NCBI GenBank assembly: GCA_028276215.1
Contig: JAPYWT010000020.1
Span: forward strand, 1-12,924
Length of the DNA stretch: 12,924 bases
DNA from: Thermoflexus sp.
Lineage (GTDB): Bacteria; Chloroflexota; Anaerolineae; B4-G1; DUEL01
Reading direction: 5' to 3'
A program made the translations under genes and the position numbers. Of this stretch, positions 1 to 7,544 are shown in pieces. The first letter of the stretch is position 1, and each line of letters opens with the position of its first letter. The notes beneath the pieces are model-generated. The model worked only from the letters and a program-made list of their open reading frames with translations, made no database searches and was not told where the DNA came from.

Positions 1-74
1 ACCCCTCTTTCCACCCCCTCCCCTCGCCCGCCGCCGAAGGCGAGCGGGAGAGGGGAGGGGGCAGGGGGAGGGGT
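1..74. repeat. Long intergenic hairpin with overlapping G-quadruplex motif
   Basis: The C-rich left half and G-rich right half form nested stems: 1-7 with 68-74, 14-25 with 50-61, 27-31 with 44-48 and 32-35 with 39-42, closing on a GAA loop. The right arm also has four G-runs (52-55, 57-61, 64-68, 70-73) with loops of 1, 2 and 1 nt, a strong quadruplex pattern on the + strand. It looks like a dispersed intergenic repeat of a high-GC genome, cut by the window start. No coding signal is seen. Whether it ends the upstream transcript is unknown, because the upstream gene is outside the window. Confidence 0.6.
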
Positions 75-125
75 GAGGGCACGATTTTTGAGACTTTAGC
101 CCGGTACGATTTTATAGGACTCAAC

Positions 126-194
126 AGCCCCCTTCGGGGGCTAAAAATAGCCCGAAGGGCTTTGTATGATGAGCCCGGACGTTTACGTCCGGGC
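126..194. repeat. Cluster of three short perfect hairpins (REP-like)
   Basis: Three perfect inverted repeats follow one another: 126-132/136-142 (7 bp, TTC loop), 149-153/157-161 (5 bp, GAA loop) and 173-181/186-194 (9 bp, TTTA loop). The first two are built on AGCCC/GGGCT and face each other as near mirror images. The pattern resembles REP/BIME-type palindromes or IS200/IS605-type end hairpins, but no transposase is nearby. A terminator role for the upstream gene is possible, though no clear T-tract follows the stems. Beyond 194, up to the start of the next gene at 269, only a weak TATAAG box is seen. Confidence 0.55.
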
Positions 195-268
195 GATGGG
201 CGCTGGCCGAAACAAACGCAATCGGTATAAGACACACAGCGAAGCGGAGTGCCGTTTCGGAGAAATGT

Positions 269-955
269 ATGGACACCTGGGATGCTCTTCAGTATGACAT
301 TGTGACCTGCCGCGCCTGCCCCCGGCTGGTGGCCTACCGGGAAGAGGTCGCCCGCACCCGCAAGCGGGCGTACCGGGACTGGGAGTACTGGGGCCGTCCG
401 CTGCCGGGCTTCGGCGACCCACAGGCCTGGCTGCTGGTCGTCGGGCTGGCCCCGGCCGCGCACGGCGCCAACCGCACCGGCCGCATGTTCACCGGCGACG
501 GCTCCGGCGCCACCCTGACCGCTGCCCTCTACCGGGCCGGCCTGGCCAATCAGCCCACGTCCGACCACCGGGACGACGGCCTGGAACTGCGCGGCGTCTT
601 TGAGACGGCGGTCGTCCGCTGCGCGCCGCCCGAAAATCGCCCCACCCGCCAGGAGATAGAGAACTGTCTCCCCTTCCTGGCTCGGGAGATGGCCCTGTTG
701 CCTAACGTCCGGGTCGTGCTGGCCCTGGGGCAGATTGCGCTGGAGGGGTACCGGACCCTGCTCCGGCAGCATGGAGTGGATGTGCCCCCCATCCCGTTCC
801 GGCACGGCGCGGTGGTCTCCTTCCCGCCGCCCCTGCCAACACTGCTGGTCTCCTACCACCCCAGCCGCCAGAACACCCAGACGGGCCGCCTGACCCCGCA
901 GATGCTGGATGAGGTATTACAAGCGGCGCACATGATTGGGAAGCCTGAAAAGTGA
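269..955 (+). CDS. Type 5 (UDGb) uracil-DNA glycosylase with 4Fe-4S cluster
   Basis: This 228-aa base-excision repair enzyme should remove uracil, and in this family often other deaminated bases, from DNA. Family 5 hallmarks are visible. The active-site motif GLAPAAHGANRTGRMFTGD (residues 59-77) has the Ala-rich form rather than the GEAPG form of family 4. A second motif, SYHPSRQNTQTG (195-206), supplies the HPS..NT element. Four cysteines suited to an iron-sulfur cluster are C14, C17, C118 (in RCAPPENRP) and C133. The ATG at 269 follows GGAG (259-262) with 6 nt spacing; an ATG at 265 is in another frame and stops quickly. Length is normal. The stop lies inside the first copy of a 14-bp tandem repeat. 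UDGb enzymes are common in thermophiles, which fits the suspected host. Confidence 0.93.
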   Translation: MDTWDALQYDIVTCRACPRLVAYREEVARTRKRAYRDWEYWGRPLPGFGDPQAWLLVVGLAPAAHGANRTGRMFTGDGSGATLTAALYRAGLANQPTSDHRDDGLELRGVFETAVVRCAPPENRPTRQEIENCLPFLAREMALLPNVRVVLALGQIALEGYRTLLRQHGVDVPPIPFRHGAVVSFPPPLPTLLVSYHPSRQNTQTGRLTPQMLDEVLQAAHMIGKPEK

Positions 956-992
956 AACGTGAAAAGTGAAACGTGAAAAGTGAAACGTGAAA
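947..992 (+). repeat. Tandem 14-bp repeat, 3.3 copies
   Basis: Three exact copies of GAAAAGTGAAACGT lie at 947-960, 961-974 and 975-988, with a partial fourth (GAAA) at 989-992. The array starts inside the last codons of the glycosylase gene, supplies its TGA stop (953-955), and ends just before the ribosome-binding site of the glycosyltransferase gene. Each unit is itself two related 7-mers (GAAAAGT, GAAACGT), suggesting growth by slippage. Confidence 0.9.
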
Positions 993-1003
993 TCGGAGAG
1001 ATA

Positions 1004-1768
1004 ATGAACCTGGCGGCCGTCGTGCTGACCTACAACGAAGAGCAAAATATTGTGGACTGCCTGTCCACCCTGGCCTGGGCGGACCGTCGGGTAGTGCTGG
1101 ACTCCTTCAGCACCGACCGGACGGTCGCTCTGGCGCAAGGAATGGGCGCGGAGGTCCTCCAGCACCCCTTTGAGAACTACGCCCGCCAGCGGAACGTCGT
1201 CCTGGAGTGGGTGGAGGCCGATTGGATTTTCTTCGTGGACGCCGATGAGCGGGTGCCCCCCGAACTGGCGGCGGAAGTCCGGTCCGTCCTGGCCGCGGAG
1301 AGGCCGGAAGTGGGCTGGTGGGTGCCCCGTCACAACTACATCTTCGGGCGGCTGACCCGGGGGGCCGGCTGGTATCCCGATTACCAGATGCGCCTGGTGC
1401 GGCGGGGCTACGCTCGCTGGGAGCGCGCCGTCCACGAAATCGCCGTCGTGGACGGCCCTACGGGATACCTGCAGAACCCCCTCATCCACTACAACTACGA
1501 CGACATGGCCGACTTCATCGCCCGCCAGAAGCGGTATACCGACTACGACGCGACCATCCTCTTCGGAGAAGGCGTCCGGCCTCACTTCTACACGCCGTAC
1601 TCCCAGGCCGTGCGCCACTTCTGGTGGCGGTTCGTCACTCTGAAGGGCTTCCGGGACGGCTGGCACGGCCTGCGGCTGAGCCTGCTGATGGCGTACTACG
1701 AGGCTGTGAAGTACCGGAAACTGGCCCGATTGTGGCGGGAAAAGCAAACCATCCCCCGCGCATTTTGA
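1004..1768 (+). CDS. Family 2 glycosyltransferase, WaaE/KdtX-like
   Basis: This 254-aa protein has a GT-A, family 2 fold. It opens with the nucleotide-sugar signature VVLTYNEEQNI (6-16), followed by DSFSTDRT (33-40) and the metal-binding DAD at 79-81 within FFVDADERV. The later elements WYPDYQMRLVRRG and VHE are typical of the WaaE/KdtX-like branch, known for glucosyl transfer to lipopolysaccharide core. If the host is a Chloroflexota member without classical LPS, the acceptor is more likely another surface glycan or glycolipid (inference). The C-terminal third is rich in aromatic and basic residues (around YTPYSQAVRHFWWRF) and probably binds the membrane surface. I chose ATG 1004, with GGAGAG at 995-1000; a GTG at 980 in the same frame lies in the tandem repeat. 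The TGA stop is part of the next operon's -35 box. Confidence 0.85.
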   Translation: MNLAAVVLTYNEEQNIVDCLSTLAWADRRVVLDSFSTDRTVALAQGMGAEVLQHPFENYARQRNVVLEWVEADWIFFVDADERVPPELAAEVRSVLAAERPEVGWWVPRHNYIFGRLTRGAGWYPDYQMRLVRRGYARWERAVHEIAVVDGPTGYLQNPLIHYNYDDMADFIARQKRYTDYDATILFGEGVRPHFYTPYSQAVRHFWWRFVTLKGFRDGWHGLRLSLLMAYYEAVKYRKLARLWREKQTIPRAF

Positions 1769-1792
1769 AAATTCCCCCCGTTGTGGTAAAAT
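1765..1792 (+). promoter_or_regulatory. Sigma70-type promoter for hsp20-lon-receiver operon
   Basis: TTGAAA (1765-1770) and TAAAAT (1787-1792) are separated by 16 bp, close to the vegetative consensus. Transcription would start near 1799, leaving a leader of about 125 nt before the Hsp20 start. The TGA stop of the glycosyltransferase gene (1766-1768) lies inside the -35 hexamer. No CIRCE or HAIR heat-shock operator was found by eye, so heat control, if any, must work another way. Confidence 0.7.
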
Positions 1793-1817
1793 AATCCCCG
1801 CCGACACGGAGTTTCTA

Positions 1818-1900
1818 TCGCAAATCTAACGATTTTCTTTCGCAAATCCAACACAAACCGTATACGATTACCATATCGCAATCAGCAATCTGCAATCCGC
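1818..1900 (+). repeat. Degenerate GCAAATC/GCAATC repeats in the hsp20 leader
   Basis: TCGCAAATCTAAC (1818-1830) recurs as TCGCAAATCCAAC (1840-1852), offset by 22 bp, about two helical turns. A run of shorter relatives follows at 1876-1900 (TCGCAATC, AGCAATC, TGCAATC). The stretch is AT-rich compared with the flanking genes and lies in the predicted 5' untranslated region of the Hsp20 gene. It could be an operator array, an mRNA element or slippage-derived sequence. Confidence 0.5.
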
Positions 1901-1923
1901 TTATCCCGTCGGAGTAGTCAGAA

Positions 1924-2355
1924 ATGGTCGTGAAAAGCAGAACCGGTGCTCCGGACTGGCTGCAAACCCGAACGGAGGTCTGGCGGGCCGTGGGATGGAC
2001 TGCCCCCCGCCCGGCGCGCCCCTGGCAACCCCCCACCGACGTCTACGAGAACGAAGAGGGCGTCGTGGTCCGGCTGGAAATCGCCGGGATGGCCGCTGAG
2101 GATTTCTCCATCACTCTGGACGAGCGCCGCCTGGTCATTGAGGGCATCCGCCAGGACCCGGAGCCCAAACAAACGTACTACCAGATGGAAATTGGCTACG
2201 GCGAATTCCATGTGGAGGTGTATCTGCCCTGGATCGTGGACCCCGACTGCGTGGAGGCCACTTACGAGAACGGCTTTCTCCGGGTGTTTGTTCCCCGGCC
2301 CCCCGCCTGTCGGGTTCGTCCAGTCATCCCGGGAAACCGTGAGGAGTCAGGATAA
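1924..2355 (+). CDS. Hsp20/alpha-crystallin family small heat-shock protein
   Basis: This 143-aa ATP-independent holdase chaperone should bind unfolding proteins in the cytoplasm. The alpha-crystallin domain spans about residues 35-125. It begins with WQPPTDVYENEEGVVVRLEI, contains the AG-M/EDF...ITLDERRLVIEG strands, and closes with the family pattern ATYENGFLRVFVPR (112-125). The N-terminal arm (1-34) is rich in Trp, Pro and Arg. The C-terminal tail carries only a degenerate version of the IXI oligomer-locking motif (VRPVIP). ATG 1924 follows GGAG (1911-1914) at 9 nt. Its stop is 2 nt before the lon start, so chaperone and protease are almost certainly co-transcribed and translationally coupled, consistent with handing unfolded clients to Lon. 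Confidence 0.9.
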   Translation: MVVKSRTGAPDWLQTRTEVWRAVGWTAPRPARPWQPPTDVYENEEGVVVRLEIAGMAAEDFSITLDERRLVIEGIRQDPEPKQTYYQMEIGYGEFHVEVYLPWIVDPDCVEATYENGFLRVFVPRPPACRVRPVIPGNREESG

Positions 2356-2357
2356 CA

Positions 2358-4879
<2,522 letters not shown>

Positions 4880-4883
<4 letters not shown>

Positions 4884-5254
4884 GCAAAATCGTCATTGTG
4901 GACGATGACCCCCAGATGAGTCGCCTGCTGCGTGTCCTGTTTGAACTGGAAGGCTTTGAGGTCGTCGTCGCCCAGCGCTACCAGGACATCCTGCCCACCA
5001 TCCAGCAGGCCCGACCGGACGCCGTCCTGATGGATGTGCGCGTCCAGGGGCGGGAGACGCTGGACCTGGTCCGCCAGATGCGCCAGGAGCCGGTGCTCAC
5101 GGACATCCCGGTGGTGATGACTTCCGGCATGGACTACCGGAGGCAATGCCTGGAAGCGGGAGCCAACTGCTTCCTGCCGAAACCCTTTATCCCGGACGAG
5201 GTGGTGCAGACCATCGGCACGCTGCTGAAGCCGACCGAATCATCCGTCCGATGA
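4880..5254 (+). CDS. Stand-alone response-regulator receiver protein
   Basis: This 124-aa CheY-like protein is a single phosphoacceptor domain with no output domain. It has the acidic pocket D8-D9-D10, the phosphorylation site D52 (VLMDVRV), the switch Ser82 in VVMTSG and the conserved K101 in LPKPF. The start codon is within ATGA (4880-4883), overlapping the lon stop by 4 bp, with the purine-rich GAGGAGGAG just upstream, so translation is coupled to Lon. The partner kinase is not adjacent; the hybrid kinase at 9725 is the only kinase in the window, and a link is conjecture. A receiver in an hsp20-lon operon may relay a stress signal or act as a Lon substrate or adaptor, but nothing in the sequence proves this. 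Confidence 0.92.
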
Positions 5255-5271
5255 CCGTCCACTGAGAGCGT

Positions 5272-5317
5272 GCCGAACAATCTGTTCGTAGTCAGGCACG
5301 GAGCACAGCGGAGTGCC
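5272..5317. repeat. Two-hairpin REP-like intergenic element
   Basis: The first part is a perfect 6-bp stem, CGAACA (5274-5279) and TGTTCG (5283-5288), with loop ATC. The second pairs GGCAC (5295-5299) with GTGCC (5313-5317) around a loosely paired interior. The 11-mer AGCGGAGTGCC (5307-5317) also occurs at 243-253, likewise just upstream of a start codon. This suggests a dispersed genomic element whose GGAG core doubles as ribosome-binding site for the next gene. No T-tract supports a strong terminator. Confidence 0.45.
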
Positions 5318-5321
5318 TCTT

Positions 5322-7016
5322 ATGGCCCGAAAACGAAAACCCAAAAGCCAGGCCCAGTGGCGGCGCATGGACCTGCACCTCCATACCCCCGCCTCCGCCG
5401 ACTACCAGGAGCCGGGGATTTCCTTCTTGGACATCCTCCGGCAGGCGGAGAGCAAGGGGCTGGACATCATTGCCTTTACCGACCACAACACGGTGGCGGG
5501 ATACCGGCGGATGCAGGAGGAAATCCACCACCTGGAGTTGCTGGAACAACTGGGCCGCCTGCGGAAAGAAGAGAAAGAACAACTGAGCGAATATCGCCGC
5601 CTGCTGGCGAAAATCCTGGTCCTGCCCGGTTTTGAGTTCACCGCCACCTTCGGCTTTCACATCCTGGGCATCTTCAGCCCCCAGACCGACCTGCGGGAAC
5701 TGGAGTTTCTCCTGCGCCGCCTGAACATCCCGCTGGAGAAACTGGACCAGGGGAGCGTGGAGGTCGGCGCCACGACGGACGTCCTGACTGCCTACCGGGC
5801 CATCGCCGAGGCAGGGGGTATCGTCATCGCCGCGCACGCCAACTCGGCCAACGGGGTGGCTATGCGCGGCTTTGACTTCGGCGGACAGACCCGCATCGCC
5901 TACACCCAGGACCCCAACCTCCACGCGCTGGAAGTGACCGACCTGGATAAAAAAGGGCCCCGGACCACGGCCAGTTTCTTTGATGGCTCCAAGCCCGAGT
6001 ACCCGCGCCGGATGCGCTGCATCCAGGGCTCGGACGCCCATCGGCTGGTCCGGGACCCCAACGACCCCCGCAACCTGGGCATCGGCGACCGGGTCACGGA
6101 AATCCTGCTCCCCCAGGTCAGTTTTCAGGCCCTGCGGGAGGTCTTTCTGGGGAACGATTTCACCCTCACCCGCCCGTTCCGTCCGGCGGCGAAGGCGCCC
6201 TTTGACTACATCCAGGCCGCGCGGGAGGAGGGCCCCACCATTGTCCAGGACTTCCACGAGCGGTTCAGCCGCCGGGGCGGGTACCTCTACGCCATTCTCT
6301 GTGACATCTGTGCGTTCGCCAACACCAACGGGGGCACCCTCTACATCGGCGTGAGCGCCGATCCGAAACAGCCCCCGGCGGGCGTGGGCAACCCGCGCCA
6401 GGCCATAGAGGCCATCCAGGCCGAAGTGGCCCGCCGCATCACCCCGCCGCTGGAGATCACCGCTGACGTCCAGGAGACCCAGGGCAAGAAAGTGGTGCGG
6501 TTGCTGGTGCCCCGCGGGGACGACCCCCCGTATGCCATTGACGACAACAAAATCTACGTCCGCAGCGAGTCGGAGACGGGGCTGGCGGTGCGGGATGAGA
6601 TTGTCAGCCTGGTCCGGCGGACGGTCGCTCCGCCGAAAGAGGTCGCCGAAGTGCCCGCCGGTCGGATTGAGCCCCCGCGCACGGGGGTGGAGATTATCGC
6701 CACCGAGGAGCGGGAGGGGGTTTGCTACCACACCATGCGCGACCTGCGCAACGGCAACGTGGTCACCAACGTCACCCGTCAATCGGCGCGGCGGCTCTGG
6801 CACTACGCCATCACCCAGGCGGAGGACCATCCCATAGACCCGGAGCAACTCCGCTGGGAGGGAGACATCGCCCTGATCCGGAAGCGGGAACGGGGCGGTC
6901 AGGTGCGCTACGACCTGGCCCAGCGGGAGGACGGCCGCGTGCGCATCTACTACGGCGTCACCGAAGACGGCATCCATGGCCCCTGGGCCCGCCTGGTAGG
7001 GTTGGAGGGAGAGTAG
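5322..7016 (+). CDS. PHP-domain phosphoesterase fused to AlbA_2 (Schlafen-type) domain
   Basis: This 564-aa protein has three parts. Residues 16-290 form a PHP metal-dependent phosphoesterase domain with the metal ligands in place: DLHLHT (H19, H21), FTDHN (D54, H55), GFEF (E105), H113 in FHILG, H172 in AAHAN, and D238/H240 in GSDAH. Residues about 300-440 resemble the AlbA_2/Schlafen nucleotide-binding domain, with the signature AFANTNGGTLYIGV (331-344) and the later YVRSESET. Residues about 453-564, containing YHTMRDLRNGNVV and SARRLW, form a C-terminal domain I cannot assign. The substrate is unknown; PHP domains cleave phosphate esters, including in nucleotides and DNA ends. ATG 5322 is preferred (GGAG 8 nt upstream) over an in-frame GTG at 5313. 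The stop abuts the hicB start with no spacer, so the three genes are probably one transcript. Confidence 0.85.
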   Translation: MARKRKPKSQAQWRRMDLHLHTPASADYQEPGISFLDILRQAESKGLDIIAFTDHNTVAGYRRMQEEIHHLELLEQLGRLRKEEKEQLSEYRRLLAKILVLPGFEFTATFGFHILGIFSPQTDLRELEFLLRRLNIPLEKLDQGSVEVGATTDVLTAYRAIAEAGGIVIAAHANSANGVAMRGFDFGGQTRIAYTQDPNLHALEVTDLDKKGPRTTASFFDGSKPEYPRRMRCIQGSDAHRLVRDPNDPRNLGIGDRVTEILLPQVSFQALREVFLGNDFTLTRPFRPAAKAPFDYIQAAREEGPTIVQDFHERFSRRGGYLYAILCDICAFANTNGGTLYIGVSADPKQPPAGVGNPRQAIEAIQAEVARRITPPLEITADVQETQGKKVVRLLVPRGDDPPYAIDDNKIYVRSESETGLAVRDEIVSLVRRTVAPPKEVAEVPAGRIEPPRTGVEIIATEEREGVCYHTMRDLRNGNVVTNVTRQSARRLWHYAITQAEDHPIDPEQLRWEGDIALIRKRERGGQVRYDLAQREDGRVRIYYGVTEDGIHGPWARLVGLEGE

Positions 7017-7250
7017 ATGAAACCGTTGATTTACCGCATCCTGCTGAGGAGAGAACCGGAAGGGGGCTATACGGTCATCGTTCCCTCCCTCCCCGGCTGT
7101 GTGACGTACGGGGATACGGTGGAGGAAGCGATAGAGATGGCCAGAGAAGCCGTTGACGGCTATCTGGAGAGCCTGATCGCCCACGGGGAGGAAATTCCCA
7201 CCGAGGAGCACACGTTTGAATACACTCTGACGGTGGGGGCTTATGCCTAA
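7017..7250 (+). CDS. hicB: HicB-family antitoxin (short form)
   Basis: This 77-aa protein has the partial RNase H-like fold of HicB antitoxins: GGYTVIVPSLPGC (16-28), then a Gly/Asp turn and the helix TVEEAIEMAREAVDGYLES (34-52). It ends after one beta-strand with no HTH or ribbon-helix-helix DNA-binding tail, so it is the short HicB form and may not repress its own promoter alone. The ATG follows the upstream TAG stop directly, with GGAGGGAG (7004-7011) 5 nt before it. It overlaps hicA by 8 bp. The antitoxin-first order differs from the E. coli hicA-hicB order. It should neutralise the downstream HicA RNase by binding it. Confidence 0.88.
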   Translation: MKPLIYRILLRREPEGGYTVIVPSLPGCVTYGDTVEEAIEMAREAVDGYLESLIAHGEEIPTEEHTFEYTLTVGAYA

Positions 7251-7482
7251 ACTTCCCGCTCTCACTCCTCGTGAAATTGCCCGACTGCTGGAACGAAGGG
7301 GGTTCGTTTTAGACAGGGTTAAGGGAAGCCACCATATCTACTATCATCCTGAAACCAGGCGAAGAGTCGTTGTCCCGTTCCACAAAAAGGACTTGCCCAA
7401 AGGGACACTGTTAGAAATTCTGAGACAGGCCGGCATCAGCAGGGAAGAAATTAGCGACTTGTTGGAATCAAAGGGGAGGTGA
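7243..7482 (+). CDS. hicA: HicA-family mRNA interferase toxin
   Basis: This 79-aa toxin has the double-stranded-RNA-binding-like fold of HicA/YcfA proteins: helix TPREIARLLERRGF (8-21), then KGSHHIYYH (27-35) with the catalytic His30, then VPFHKKDLPKGTLLEILRQAGIS (44-66). HicA toxins cleave mRNA and stop translation until bound by HicB. The gene looks intact. Its ATG (7243) lies inside the end of hicB, giving tight coupling, with a G-run (7235-7239) as ribosome-binding site. I counted 110 G or C in 7261-7480 (50%), against 68% and 75% in sampled 60-bp lines of lon and the PHP gene. This points to recent acquisition. Confidence 0.9.
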   Translation: MPKLPALTPREIARLLERRGFVLDRVKGSHHIYYHPETRRRVVVPFHKKDLPKGTLLEILRQAGISREEISDLLESKGR

Positions 7483-7486
7483 AAAA

Positions 7487-7505
7487 GAGGATGGGTACCA
7501 TCCTC
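7487..7505. other. Perfect 8-bp hairpin between hicA and the polyamine gene
   Basis: GAGGATGG (7487-7494) pairs fully with CCATCCTC (7498-7505) around a GTA loop. It lies 5 nt after the hicA stop. No run of T follows, so it is not a classical intrinsic terminator. It could stabilise the hicBA mRNA 3' end or act in the leader of the next gene. Confidence 0.5.
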
Positions 7506-7530
7506 CAGACTCCAACCTGAAACTCACACA

Positions 7531-7540
7531 AAAGGAGGTG
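7531..7540 (+). promoter_or_regulatory. Full-length Shine-Dalgarno for the SpeD-SpeE fusion
   Basis: AAAGGAGGTG matches the complement of the 16S rRNA 3' end over its whole length, with 6 nt between the GGAGG core and ATG 7545. It is the strongest ribosome-binding site in the window and fixes the start of the fused polyamine enzyme. No clear -35/-10 pair was seen in 7483-7530, so expression may come from read-through or a weak promoter. Confidence 0.75.
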
Positions 7541-7544
7541 AGAG

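Noticed and set aside
81..121. Imperfect direct repeat ACGATTTT.. at 81-95 and 106-121
   Set aside because: The match is short and degenerate in an AT-rich patch and could be chance.
226..231. TATAAG as -10 box of a promoter for the glycosylase gene
   Set aside because: No acceptable -35 hexamer lies 16-18 bp upstream, so the evidence is too weak to list.
980..1003. GTG 980 as start of the glycosyltransferase
   Set aside because: It lies in the tandem repeat and adds eight residues before the conserved beta-strand; ATG 1004 has GGAGAG upstream.
917..1807. A 296-codon open frame on the minus strand
   Set aside because: It is antisense to the glycosyltransferase, runs through the tandem repeat and shows no domain.
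1793..1923. CIRCE, HAIR or fourU-type thermometer upstream of hsp20
   Set aside because: I looked for the known inverted repeats and for a U-run pairing with the ribosome site and found none.
5313..5321. GTG 5313 as start of the PHP protein
   Set aside because: It is possible, but ATG 5322 has a better placed GGAG, and the three extra residues carry no conserved feature.
5292..7265. A 657-codon open frame on the minus strand
   Set aside because: It is the antisense shadow of the PHP-AlbA_2 and hicB genes, with no recognisable domain and the same compositional bias.
7487..7505. Intrinsic terminator after hicA
   Set aside because: The 8-bp stem is perfect but is followed by CAGACTCC rather than T residues, so I listed it only as a hairpin.
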